Assembly: GCA_900315105.1 (NCBI GenBank)
Contig: OMXX01000017.1
Span: forward strand, 26,967 to 90,966
Direction: 5' to 3'
Source: an uncultured Prevotellaceae bacterium
Lineage (GTDB): Bacteria > Bacteroidota > Bacteroidia > Bacteroidales > Bacteroidaceae
Length of the DNA: 64,000 nt
The notes under the pieces are model-generated. The model was given only the letters and a program-made list of their open reading frames with translations. It ran no database searches and was not told the origin of the DNA. The position numbers and the translations under genes were made by a program. Of the stretch, positions 16,242-24,296 are shown one piece after another. Positions within the stretch are counted from its first letter, which is position 1. The number at the start of each line of letters is the position of its first letter.

Positions 16242-17498
16242 TTAGAAAGTGTATTGAAGCATTACCACGGCACTATGTTTTGCTACGCCGAGGTCATCGT
16301 TGTCTCTGTCGAGCTGTGTCTCGTGACCTGTTCTGCCGATATACTGATACATGGCAGAAACCTTAAGACCGCTGTTCTTGATGAAATAGTTACAACCCAC
16401 AGCAGGCATATTCAGAACACCGTCCTTGCTGCTTCCGTTTCTATCCATAAAATCATAGCGGGCAGCCAACTGCCATTGTGGTGTCACGAAATATCCTGCC
16501 TGAACATATCCGCCTATGAAGTCGTATGTCTCATCAATTTTCTGACGTTCTGTGAACCCTACGTTCATCCAGTATGCCTCGCCTGAGAAATACCAGCGGT
16601 TGTGAAGATATGAAACCTCGAAACCCATTCGGGTATCATTAGTGCTCTCGCTTTCTGACTCCACATTCACACTTCCTGAAAGAGCAACTTCAAGTTTGTT
16701 CTCGTTAAGCATCTTTGCATTCCCCTGTGTTCTTGGCATTGTGCCGAAAGGAGTCCATGCAATTCTTCCTGCATAGAGCAAAGAAGGAATGTGCCAGTCG
16801 TCAGAGAAAGTCTTTGTTGCAGAGTTTGAACCTGCGCCCGTACCATTGAACATACCAAGTTCATAGCCCCATTGCTTGCTCATCTTACCATGTATCATAA
16901 CGCCCATATCGAAGCCTGTGCCTATCTTAGGGCATACAGCGTTAAGTGAGTATGGCATAATGGTTGTAGCTGTGAGTGATGTTGGGACGCATGGCATAAG
17001 AGTCTCGCCAAGAGTGGTGAGGTATGCGCTTGAGAAAGGAGTCTTGAATTTACCCACTTTAACGGCAAAGCCATCGCTTACCTTCACATCAAACCAAGCC
17101 TGCTGAAGTATGTTTGCTCCGGAAGCTGCTGCGTTTATTGAAAGGTTGTATGTTATGTTGCTGAAAGCCTTACCTGTGAAGCCAAGTACTGCGTATGGCA
17201 TAGCGAAACCTGAATTTGCCACGTTATCCTGATTATAAGCCTTGTCCAGACCTTCATCATCATAATAGTGGAAATTGGCAGTTGACTGTATCATCAAATA
17301 CGGCTTGAAAGAGAACTTGCCATCCTTGGATTCTATCTGGAACATTCTGTCACTTCCGATAGTCACTACGCCATTTTCGGCGTCATAGTTCTCAGAAGCC
17401 TGAGCCTCGCTTGTGCTGTTTATTTCATTCTCAACATTCTCAGCATTTACTGTAAATGCCATCATCGCTGCACATGCAGTAAGGTATATCTTTTTCAT
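16242..17498 (-). CDS. OprP/OprO-like outer-membrane porin
   Basis: A 418-residue outer-membrane beta-barrel protein with a Sec signal (MKKIYLTACAAMMAFTVNA). After a low-complexity Glu/Ser/Asn segment, the barrel begins at FSFKPYLMIQSTANFHYYDD. Porin features include VKVGKFKTPFSSAYLTT, the region equivalent to the GQFKxPF motif of phosphate-selective porins, alternating hydrophobic strands, and a C-terminal aromatic residue (VVMLQYTF). It is the fourth gene of the operon, between the di-haem oxidoreductase and the haem lipoprotein. The substrate may be an iron complex or an anion; sequence alone does not tell. Confidence 0.8.
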   Translation of the reverse strand: MKKIYLTACAAMMAFTVNAENVENEINSTSEAQASENYDAENGVVTIGSDRMFQIESKDGKFSFKPYLMIQSTANFHYYDDEGLDKAYNQDNVANSGFAMPYAVLGFTGKAFSNITYNLSINAAASGANILQQAWFDVKVSDGFAVKVGKFKTPFSSAYLTTLGETLMPCVPTSLTATTIMPYSLNAVCPKIGTGFDMGVMIHGKMSKQWGYELGMFNGTGAGSNSATKTFSDDWHIPSLLYAGRIAWTPFGTMPRTQGNAKMLNENKLEVALSGSVNVESESESTNDTRMGFEVSYLHNRWYFSGEAYWMNVGFTERQKIDETYDFIGGYVQAGYFVTPQWQLAARYDFMDRNGSSKDGVLNMPAVGCNYFIKNSGLKVSAMYQYIGRTGHETQLDRDNDDLGVAKHSAVVMLQYTF

Positions 17499-17547
17499 AA
17501 TGTTTTCTTCAAATAAATAGTAATTTTAATAGTTAAATACTAAATGA

Positions 17548-19089
17548 TTATAGGCTTTCAAGGAACTTTATCATCGCATCCCTGTCTGCCTTATCCATCT
17601 TCATGAACAGGTTTCGTGAAGCAAGACCTTCACCGCCATGCCAGAGGATAGCCTCTTTGAAGTTGCGTGCTCTTCCGTCGTGCAGGAAGTATGTATGTCC
17701 GTTCACTTTCTTCTGCAATCCGATACCCCAGAGTGGGGTAGTGCGCCATTCATTTCCGCGTGCAAGACCGCTTGTGTAGTTATCGTTCAGTCCTACGCCC
17801 ATGATTTCTGAACCCATGTCGTGCAATAGATAATCGGTATATGGGTGTATTGTCTGACTTCCAAGCCAAGGCAACTCCGTACCGCAAAGCAATGTTGCAC
17901 CTCGTGGACGTGTATGCAGCGTGGTGACGTGGCATAGATGACACTTAGCCTCGAAGAACATTTTTTCACCTCTCTGAACAGCCTCGCGTTCAGTCATTGT
18001 TACCGTAGTGCCGTTAGAGCGTGTCAATGTCACCTTTGTCATGGTACTGCCAAGTCTTCTTGCAGGAACACCAAGACTATGCAGATACAGATCCACATCC
18101 TCCATATCCTCTGCCGAAACATCGAGTTTATCGTATGTGAGTCCCATCATCGAGCCTTCCACCATCTGATGCTGCCCCTCGCAAATCTCTTCTGGATAGC
18201 GTGAGTTCGTAGCACCCATATCACTTGAGAAACCAAGTTCAACGGTGAGGTCAAGGTGCTGTGCCTTATTGCCTGAGAGTCCGATGCCCTTCACGCCTTT
18301 CTCCGTTATATAGTTGCATCTTCCTGAAATGCCATATTCAGGGTAGTTGCTTTGAGCAGCAAGTCTTTCTATTTCAGAACGGTCTATTGCCATCATCTGT
18401 CCCATACCCACGTGTCTGAGAGGAATACGAACGGTGCAGAACAAATCCTCGGGATTTATCGTAACTGAGTCTTTCTTCACATCGTCCCACATCTTCTTAT
18501 ACCACTTTACGACCTTGAAGTTAGGGTGCGCAAGCTCGTAAGGCTCGCCATCGGGGAATGTGCCTTTCTCGTAGTTATAGCGTATCTCCACCTTACCCTC
18601 CGGTGTCACGCCATAGATAGTCTGGTCATGGAGCACACGACCATAGTCCTGGAAGAAAACGCCATTCTTTCTTGCTACATATATCAGCATTGCCGACATT
18701 CCGTTAGTGCCGGAGCCATATACAGGTGTACCATCGGCATCTGTGCCTATCTGATTCCATACTCCTGGGTTAGTTCTTCCGGCATTAGCATGGCAGGAAG
18801 CACATGAATATCCGGCATATACAGGACCATAGTTATCCGTTACGTTATCGTAAAGTCTGTTGCCATGCTGGAATCGGGTAGCGTATTTCCCCGAAAGCCA
18901 TTCGGCATCAATGTCGTATGCCTTTGACGAATCCCAGAAAATAGTAGAAGTACCTGCCGACAATCCCCATTTCGTAAGATCATTGGCATGTACCTCAAGG
19001 AATTCGTCCACCCCTTCTGTGTCCTCTGAACAGGACCACAGGCAAAGTGGCATGAGAATAGCGAGTGTATAGTTCAGAAATGTTTTCAT
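17548..19089 (-). CDS. Di-haem c-type oxidoreductase lipoprotein (DUF1111 / putative peroxidase)
   Basis: A 513-residue exported lipoprotein (signal ending CLWSCSED). It belongs to the family annotated as di-haem oxidoreductase, thiol oxidoreductase-like or DUF1111. Two haem-binding motifs are visible: YSCASCHANAGR at about residue 95 and KCHLCHVTTLH at about 385. Family-typical segments include FCTVRIPLRHVGMGQMMAI, RCNYITEKGVKGIGLSG and GRARNFKEAILWHGGE near the C-terminus. Length is normal. The family regularly sits beside imelysins in iron-regulated operons, as here. The activity is unproven; peroxidase and ferric-reductase roles are both suggested. It needs the CcsBA protein at the end of the operon for haem attachment. 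Confidence 0.88.
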   Translation of the reverse strand: MKTFLNYTLAILMPLCLWSCSEDTEGVDEFLEVHANDLTKWGLSAGTSTIFWDSSKAYDIDAEWLSGKYATRFQHGNRLYDNVTDNYGPVYAGYSCASCHANAGRTNPGVWNQIGTDADGTPVYGSGTNGMSAMLIYVARKNGVFFQDYGRVLHDQTIYGVTPEGKVEIRYNYEKGTFPDGEPYELAHPNFKVVKWYKKMWDDVKKDSVTINPEDLFCTVRIPLRHVGMGQMMAIDRSEIERLAAQSNYPEYGISGRCNYITEKGVKGIGLSGNKAQHLDLTVELGFSSDMGATNSRYPEEICEGQHQMVEGSMMGLTYDKLDVSAEDMEDVDLYLHSLGVPARRLGSTMTKVTLTRSNGTTVTMTEREAVQRGEKMFFEAKCHLCHVTTLHTRPRGATLLCGTELPWLGSQTIHPYTDYLLHDMGSEIMGVGLNDNYTSGLARGNEWRTTPLWGIGLQKKVNGHTYFLHDGRARNFKEAILWHGGEGLASRNLFMKMDKADRDAMIKFLESL

Positions 19090-19098
19090 AATGTCTTT

Positions 19099-19127
19099 AT
19101 ACAGCTAACTATCCCTCGCATCACGCG
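19099..19127. repeat. 12-bp perfect hairpin between the imelysin and di-haem genes
   Basis: ACTATCCCTCGC - ATCAC - GCGAGGGATAGT. It is within the operon and, on minus, precedes the di-haem gene. There is no U-run on the transcribed side, so it is more likely a processing or stability element than a terminator. On plus it is followed by TCCCTGTTTTTTT. Confidence 0.65.
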
Positions 19128-19165
19128 AGGGATAGTCCCTGTTTTTTTCTTATGTATGCTTAAAC

Positions 19166-20368
19166 TTACTTTACGGTTCTTGCCTTACCGTCCTTGAACA
19201 GGAGGTACTCAAGAGTGTGGAATCCGCGGAGTGACTGTGCAGCCTCGATAGCCTCGCTGTCCTCGTCGTATTCGCCAGTCCACTGGAATGAAGACCACTT
19301 CTGCTCCTTCATTACCTGTACGATACCAGCCTGATCCAAAGGCCATGAATCCATGTTAGGGTCAAGACCAAGCTCAGAAACTGGACCGAAGAGGAATGCC
19401 TCTGATGTCTCCCATGGCTGACGTGATGCAAGCCAAGCCTCACAAGCAGCCTCGAATGTTGCATTTGAAGGATTCTTCTGCAATGCCTGAACAGCCTCAA
19501 GAAGAGCCTTGTTCTTTGCTGCAAGATCCTTGTATGTAGGAAGTGCTACCTTGTCAACAAACTGATCTGTGATAGCCTGACAATCTGTCTCTGAGAGGTT
19601 GTCTTTTATAAGACCTTTGAGTTCCTCAAGGCTGGTTACAAGCTCTGCACAAGCATCCATAGCTGCAGCAGCCTCGCTTGAACCTATGTTGTTACGGAAT
19701 GGCTGTGGAATAGCGTCGATAGCTGACCATGCCTTGCCTACGTTCTGCCATACTACGATTGAAGCTGCACGAAGCTTGTCACTTGACATACACTTCACGA
19801 TAACAGAGTTCTGTGTCAGAACACCCTGTTGCATTGCTGTCTTATAGTCGTACTTTGCAGGAGAACCTGTAATTGGCTGTCCGAGCAGAGAGTTTGCAAT
19901 AGAGAGGATGTTGTTCTTGTAGTCATCACGAGAGTGCCATGAATACCATGACTCCACAGCATAGAGTGCCTGTGTCTTCTTGTTTGAGTTCCAGTAATCT
20001 ACTGGCTCACCAATCTTTGCTGTGCCAACCTCATTTGCGATGTCGATGCAACCATCGATGATCTGTTCTACGCAAGCTACTGCTGAATTATAGCCAGAAG
20101 CGGCATCGTGGTTCTTGAAGCTCTTTGCGAAACTGTTGTTCCACTCATTATAGAGAGCCTGAGAGTCATCATTGAGAAGCTTTGCCACGTTTACTGCATA
20201 GTTACCCCATGCCGCAGCATTTTCTGAGTTGTAATCAAGATCCTCGGCATTAGCGTATGGATCTACTGTGTTGTCCTTCTTGTCATCATCATCATCGCTA
20301 CATGATGTAAGACTCACTGTTGCAAGTGCTGCAACTGCAAAAATTGAAGCTTTGAAAATCTTGTTCAT
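19166..20368 (-). CDS. Imelysin family iron-uptake lipoprotein
   Basis: A 400-residue lipoprotein (lipobox LTSC after residue 20, followed by an Asp/Lys stretch). It has the imelysin (peptidase M75-like, IrpA/EfeO-related) fold: two helical bundles, the NxxxxW/QxW type region YAVESWYSWHSRDDYKNN, and the conserved GFHTLEYLLF near the C-terminus, which carries the GxHxxE motif. Imelysins are linked to iron uptake in several phyla and no peptidase activity is established. Second gene of the operon: 34 nt behind the first porin and 76 nt ahead of the di-haem oxidoreductase. The heptamer array at 20385-20405 lies in the short gap and overlaps the porin stop codon. Confidence 0.9.
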   Translation of the reverse strand: MNKIFKASIFAVAALATVSLTSCSDDDDDKKDNTVDPYANAEDLDYNSENAAAWGNYAVNVAKLLNDDSQALYNEWNNSFAKSFKNHDAASGYNSAVACVEQIIDGCIDIANEVGTAKIGEPVDYWNSNKKTQALYAVESWYSWHSRDDYKNNILSIANSLLGQPITGSPAKYDYKTAMQQGVLTQNSVIVKCMSSDKLRAASIVVWQNVGKAWSAIDAIPQPFRNNIGSSEAAAAMDACAELVTSLEELKGLIKDNLSETDCQAITDQFVDKVALPTYKDLAAKNKALLEAVQALQKNPSNATFEAACEAWLASRQPWETSEAFLFGPVSELGLDPNMDSWPLDQAGIVQVMKEQKWSSFQWTGEYDEDSEAIEAAQSLRGFHTLEYLLFKDGKARTVK

Positions 20369-20384
20369 TTTTATTTAATTTTTA

Positions 20385-20405
20385 ATTATCAATTATCCAT
20401 TATCA
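20385..20405. repeat. Short heptamer array at the porin stop codon
   Basis: ATTATCA, ATTATCC, ATTATCA on plus. The last unit includes the stop codon of the 20403-21716 porin. Three units only. Confidence 0.55.
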
Positions 20406-21716
20406 ATTTGAAAAGAACCATCCCGTCCACGCAATTCCTATTGCGAATTCATTCTCAGAGTTGTACTTTCCACCACCTATCTTACGTGTTGTATAGTCTG
20501 CCTTTACAACGATGTCTGATGTGGCACGCCAGTTTACGCCCATCACCCACATACTCGTTTTCAGACGTTCCTCTGCAGTATAGTAGCCTCTCACATCCTG
20601 CTGAGGGTTGTAGTACTCATACCTCATGAATGGAATGATATCAGGACAATTCTCACTCTGCGCCAGACCTGCAATCTTCAGACCTATCTCACCGCCATAA
20701 CTTACGGCATTGTGTGCCACAGGTGTAAGGCGTGTATAGCCAGACTTGTTTGACAACTTACCGTTCTTTGAAGATAGAACCTCAGAGTTTGTCAGACTTC
20801 CATATATCATGTTAGCCCTTGCCTCCACATATCTGTTCTTATACTGGCCGTCGAGGTTATATATGCGTACAGGCATCTTCCCAAGACCGTCGTATGTCTG
20901 TGTCTTATCGGCATTGCCACCCACGTTTGCGCAGTAGTATATGCTACCACCTATGCGAAGTCCTGGTACACCCTTATAATCTACGCGAAGCACATAACCC
21001 GGATTCGTGAAGTTATCCTGCTCAAACTTACCCTGCTTGGCACCACGCGCCCATGAATTGCGGTCGAAACCATTTGCATTGAGACCAGACACAATCTGAG
21101 CCTCATAGTCAAATCTGCCATAGCCCTTGCCTATTGTGCCGAAGAATTCAAGACCTGTCTCATGCCATGTACAAGGAAGAATAGAAGTCTCGCCTTCCGG
21201 ACGCACAGTACCGAAGAACTGCGTAGGCTCATGATGTGAGTTGGTAAGACCTACAGGCACTACCATGTGGCCAACCCTTACGTTGAATGCTCGGTTTATC
21301 AGACGTGTGAGATGCATCTGCTCCAGAGCTACCTCACCGCCTTTCTCTATCTCTGTCTCATACTCACCGTTCTCCGTATTCTCAAGTTCGTATGCAGTAC
21401 CTACACCGCCAGCCTCAAACTCCACCTCAACACCGAGAATCCATTTTGAGTTGAACTTATAGTCGCCGGCAATAACGGCACGCGGAATGGATATCGTATT
21501 ACGGTTCTCCTTCACATTACCGCCTGAATGGCCGAAGAAACGGTTGGTGCCATAATCTTTAAAAGCAGCCACGAGTTCACCATAGCCGCCTATTCTCCAC
21601 TTCTCAAATGTATTATAAGGATACACATCCTGAACAACTTCGCTATCCTTGCTCTCCTGAGCATTTGCAGTGGCTATGCATCCCATCACAGCCATTGCTG
21701 TAATAATTCTTTTCAT
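20403..21716 (-). CDS. Outer-membrane porin (OprP-like), first gene of the iron/haem operon
   Basis: A 437-residue exported barrel protein. The Sec signal ends ATANAQ. The mature start has WRIGGYGELVAAFKDYGTNRF, followed by many amphipathic strands (GVEVEFEAGGVGTAYELEN, VRVGHMVVPVGLTNSHHEP) and a terminal aromatic strand ending GIAWTGWFFSN. The segment VGHMVVPVGLTNSHHEPTQFF corresponds to the loop-entry region of OprP-type porins. First gene after the promoter at 21725-21755. Directly upstream lie repeated AATACCnAA motifs and the divergent hemerythrin-LuxR gene, which suggests regulation by that protein. Probable role: passage of the operon's substrate (iron complex or haem) across the outer membrane. 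Confidence 0.82.
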   Translation of the reverse strand: MKRIITAMAVMGCIATANAQESKDSEVVQDVYPYNTFEKWRIGGYGELVAAFKDYGTNRFFGHSGGNVKENRNTISIPRAVIAGDYKFNSKWILGVEVEFEAGGVGTAYELENTENGEYETEIEKGGEVALEQMHLTRLINRAFNVRVGHMVVPVGLTNSHHEPTQFFGTVRPEGETSILPCTWHETGLEFFGTIGKGYGRFDYEAQIVSGLNANGFDRNSWARGAKQGKFEQDNFTNPGYVLRVDYKGVPGLRIGGSIYYCANVGGNADKTQTYDGLGKMPVRIYNLDGQYKNRYVEARANMIYGSLTNSEVLSSKNGKLSNKSGYTRLTPVAHNAVSYGGEIGLKIAGLAQSENCPDIIPFMRYEYYNPQQDVRGYYTAEERLKTSMWVMGVNWRATSDIVVKADYTTRKIGGGKYNSENEFAIGIAWTGWFFSN

Positions 21717-21724
21717 ATCGGCTG

Positions 21725-21755
21725 CAAAATTACTATCTTTCCCCCACCTTCACAA
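21725..21755 (-). promoter_or_regulatory. Promoter of the porin-imelysin-CcsBA operon
   Basis: On minus: TTG (21753-21755), 20 nt spacer, TAATTTTG (21725-21732). The start codon follows within about 10 nt, so the leader is very short. Confidence 0.7.
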
Positions 21756-21878
21756 TACCCAAAAATTATGCTTTTTCATTGCCACTTTCACATCACCAAT
21801 ACCCAAAATTAGGTATTCGCTAATCATTTTTAGGTATTCAAAGTTGTTAAAAATGCAAAATCTGAGAATTAATACCTA
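21753..21878. promoter_or_regulatory. AATACC operator-like repeats in the divergent intergenic region
   Basis: The word AATACC(C/T)AA occurs at about 21755 (AATACCCAAAAATTA) and 21799. At 21799 it forms a palindrome with GGTATT at 21813 (AATACC-CAAAATTA-GGTATT). The inverted form TTAGGTATTC recurs at 21829, and AATACCTAC at 21871. The spacing and the location between the two divergent promoters fit a multi-site operator, possibly for the LuxR-type HTH of the divergently encoded protein. Confidence 0.5.
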
Positions 21879-21888
21879 CTTTTTATTA

Positions 21889-21919
21889 TTGTGTATTTCG
21901 CAAAAAAATCTTAATTTTG
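21889..21919 (+). promoter_or_regulatory. Promoter of the hemerythrin-LuxR gene
   Basis: TTG (21889-21891), 20 nt spacer, TAATTTTG (21912-21919), leaving a leader of about 120 nt. Confidence 0.7.
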
Positions 21920-21930
21920 CACTCGGAAAA

Positions 21931-22038
21931 GAATTACGAGTTACGAATTACTAATTACTTGTTTGCTATATGCGATCACATACGCCCTATTAGCGAATAA
22001 AGCCAACTAGGTAATTCGTAATTAGTCATTAGTCATTC
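21931..22038 (+). repeat. Two inverted heptamer arrays in the hemerythrin-LuxR leader
   Basis: Left array (21931-21958): GAATTAC, GAGTTAC, GAATTAC, TAATTAC. Right array (22011-22038): GTAATTC, GTAATTA, GTCATTA, GTCATTC. The two are reverse complements of each other apart from a few bases. They are separated by 52 nt and lie wholly between promoter and start codon, so the mRNA leader can fold into a long stem ending 5 nt before the ATG. Confidence 0.8.
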
Positions 22039-22043
22039 TGAAA

Positions 22044-23000
22044 ATGAAAAAGATGAAACTTTACGAACCAGAGGATAGCATGATAACCCTGATTCGAGAC
22101 AACTACAGCGTACTCCAGAGCCTCGGTGCATTTGGCATTAGTCTTGGCTTTGGCGACAAATCCGTGCGTGAGGTATGTGAGATGCAGAATGTAGATACCT
22201 ATACATTCCTCGCAGTGGTAAACCTTGCACTCAACGGCTACCACGCGCAGGATGACGAGTCGAAACTATCCGTGCCTACCCTGATGAAATACCTCCGCGC
22301 ATCCCACGAGTACTACCTCGGGTTCCAGTTGCCTTATATCCGTACTGAACTCGTTGCTGCACTCGACGAGAGCGATAACCTTGCCCCTCTCATCTTGCGC
22401 CTCTACGACGACTATGCCAAGTCCATACACCAGCACATGAAGTATGAGGAAAAGGCTCTCTTCCCCTATGTTGAGGCTCTGCTTCGTGGCGAGACTGTCG
22501 AGGGCTACAATGCCGACACGTTCTCAAAGCATCATGGCGATATCTCCGAGAAACTCAAGGAACTGAAGAACATCATCATCAAGTATCTGCCTGCTGATGC
22601 GCTGCACAACAACCAGCTCACTGCGTGTCTCTATGACATATATAATAATGAGGAATGGCTACAGCTTCATTCATTGGTAGAGGACGAGATCTTCGTGCCT
22701 GCCATCCGGCACCTTGAGATGCGAGCCAAGAACGATGATGTCACAATGAAGATATCAAGGATGATAGGTCATAACCCAGATGCGTCCGATGCATTGTCTG
22801 ACAGGGAGAAGGATGTAATAGTGGCAATGGTGCAGGGCATGAGCAATAAGGAGATAGCCGACCACCTCTTCATCTCTATCAACACCGTTATAACCCACAG
22901 ACGCAACATAGCGCGAAAGCTGCAGATCCATTCACCTGCAGGTCTCACCATCTATGCAATCGTCAATAACCTCATCGACATATCCAACGTAAAACTTTAG
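22044..23000 (+). CDS. Hemerythrin-LuxR fusion regulator (RIC-like diiron sensor with HTH)
   Basis: A 318-residue cytosolic protein. Residues 1-65 resemble a degenerate ScdA N-domain. Residues 80-225 are a RIC/hemerythrin-like four-helix bundle with the expected diiron ligands: His88, His131 and Glu135 (HMKYE), His163 or 164 (KHHGD), His209 and Glu213 (HSLVE). Residues 250-312 are a LuxR/GerE HTH (LSDREKDVIVAMVQGMSNKE, then the recognition helix ISINTVITHRRNIARKL). The diiron site probably senses O2, NO or peroxide, or iron supply, and the HTH would pass this to DNA. It is encoded divergently from the porin-imelysin-haem operon, the likely target. Family members in Bacteroidota are usually annotated only as LuxR regulators. 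Confidence 0.82.
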   Translation: MKKMKLYEPEDSMITLIRDNYSVLQSLGAFGISLGFGDKSVREVCEMQNVDTYTFLAVVNLALNGYHAQDDESKLSVPTLMKYLRASHEYYLGFQLPYIRTELVAALDESDNLAPLILRLYDDYAKSIHQHMKYEEKALFPYVEALLRGETVEGYNADTFSKHHGDISEKLKELKNIIIKYLPADALHNNQLTACLYDIYNNEEWLQLHSLVEDEIFVPAIRHLEMRAKNDDVTMKISRMIGHNPDASDALSDREKDVIVAMVQGMSNKEIADHLFISINTVITHRRNIARKLQIHSPAGLTIYAIVNNLIDISNVKL

Positions 23001-23060
23001 CCTTACAATAGGTGCTAAAGTCTTTTTAATAGCGAACAAATTAATAGATTAAAATATTAA

Positions 23061-23114
23061 ACGCAGAGACGCGGAGTCGCAGAGTTTTTTCTTTGTGCCT
23101 TCGCGTCTTTGCGT
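23061..23114. repeat. Inverted octamer repeat downstream of the regulator gene
   Basis: ACGCAGAG, ACGCGGAG, TCGCAGAG, then T-run, then CTTTGTGC, CTTCGCGT, CTTTGCGT. Two opposed 8-nt-period arrays form a hairpin with U-rich sequence and could terminate the hemerythrin-LuxR transcript. Repeats of this CTTTGCGT kind are scattered in many genomes. Confidence 0.6.
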
Positions 23115-23164
23115 TTGTTTTTACCAACACCTAACCCCCATCACCCAACACCTATAAAGGGTTT

Positions 23165-23206
23165 ATCACATACCTACCCCCCAATTGAGCATATTCAGTT
23201 AGGGGG
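23165..23206. repeat. C/G-rich hairpin and start of a repeat-rich zone
   Basis: CTACCCCCCAATTGA...TCAGTTAGGGGGTAG forms a stem of about 13 bp. Just downstream (23248-23268) is a heptamer array TTGTTAC, CTGTTAC, TTGTTAC, whose near copies occur at 24383-24403 (inverted), 24517-24537 and 24944-24964 (inverted), each with the same flank (TTCCTTA / TAAGGAA). Confidence 0.6.
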
Positions 23207-23275
23207 TAGTTGCTTGTTCGTAATTTATACATGCACTAATTTCCTTATTGTTACCTGTTACTTGTTACCGCAGGG

Positions 23276-24007
23276 TTAGACATTCCGCTTCTTATATTTC
23301 CTTTCAACGAAAAGGAAGAAGATGATAGCCATGATGAGATAATTCGTAATGCTGATGCAGTCCTTTTTAAAAGAATAAAATTTCAATTCCATGTAAGGAC
23401 TTATCTCCCGATAGCTACCTTCCGAAACAATAACACAATACTTGTCAAATTCAATGTTTCGATGAGTCTCATGCAAAAAAGCCCTATCCCCATAACTACT
23501 TAACCAATCATTAGGGGCATGTTTCAAGGCATTATTAAACCTATCATAGACCTCATCATAAGAGCCGTCAGTAGGTTCTGATACAGAATCTCTAAAGAGT
23601 TGATACGACTTTGCCAGACATACCTTTATCTCCTCGTCTGATGACATAGCCTCTTTCGAGCATATTGTCACAGGTCTCTGCACATAACTGAAATAGTGTC
23701 CTTTATATCCACAGATAAAATTGTATGTCCATGGACTATTCGTAAGTTGATATTCGTGAGGATAGTCAAGCTTTCTTTTCGTTTCTCCCTTGTATTCTAC
23801 GCAATATGTCGTATTTCGTATTTGGGCAACATTATCCGAGGTCATCATACTGTCTATCTTGGAAGTGTACTTAACGTAGTTTCCATTAGGAAACAGATCT
23901 AAGCGAGGTGCGAGCTTTTCCATGTAATAACATTCGAAAGCATGGAAGAGTAGCGGTTCTGTAAAATAGATGAACAGACACGCAAAAAATATGTTGATCC
24001 TTTTCAT
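23276..24007 (-). CDS. Membrane-anchored protein of unknown function
   Basis: About 243 residues (ATG at 24007). An N-terminal hydrophobic segment (INIFFACLFIYFTEPLLFHA) is followed by an exported domain of about 180 residues with three Cys. A C-terminal membrane helix (NYLIMAIIFFLFVERKYKKRN) has a basic cytoplasmic tail. The segment EVYDRFNNALKHAPNDWLSS looks like one TPR-like helix pair. I recognise no family. The gene stands alone in a repeat-rich, AT-rich stretch, flanked by TTGTTAC-type arrays and a decayed small ORF upstream, which suggests acquired or decaying sequence. Confidence 0.6.
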   Translation of the reverse strand: MKRINIFFACLFIYFTEPLLFHAFECYYMEKLAPRLDLFPNGNYVKYTSKIDSMMTSDNVAQIRNTTYCVEYKGETKRKLDYPHEYQLTNSPWTYNFICGYKGHYFSYVQRPVTICSKEAMSSDEEIKVCLAKSYQLFRDSVSEPTDGSYDEVYDRFNNALKHAPNDWLSSYGDRAFLHETHRNIEFDKYCVIVSEGSYREISPYMELKFYSFKKDCISITNYLIMAIIFFLFVERKYKKRNV

Positions 24008-24017
24008 CACTTTCCCA

Positions 24018-24104
24018 TTACATAATAATTGAACTTCTCGTAGTTTGTTCCATCTGCTTGCTAATGTCCTTGAGAATTCTGTATGTATTCTTTCCTTTTG
24101 CCAT
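24018..24104 (-). pseudogene. Remnant of a MARGKNT-type small Bacteroidota gene
   Basis: A 28-codon frame starting MAKGKNTYRILKDISKQ and then diverging. In another frame the sequence continues as DGTNYEKFNYYVMGK to a stop that overlaps the ATG of the next gene (TGATG), so the piece looks like one gene with a frameshift. The opening resembles the MARGKNTCKILKEIR start common to a family of Bacteroidota proteins. Recognition is from memory and the fragment is short. Confidence 0.35.
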
Positions 24105-24296
24105 ATAGATTTTTTTTAGATTTTCTGAATACAAAAATATATATAATATTTGGGATAACAAAAAGATTTCCGACTATTTTCGAACTTGTTGCAATATATC
24201 TTTTGAATGTTTGTGGTTGTATAGCGTTGCATATCAATATATTATATGTGTGAATCTGTGATATATACAAATTGTAATTGCAACACCTCTGTGTCA

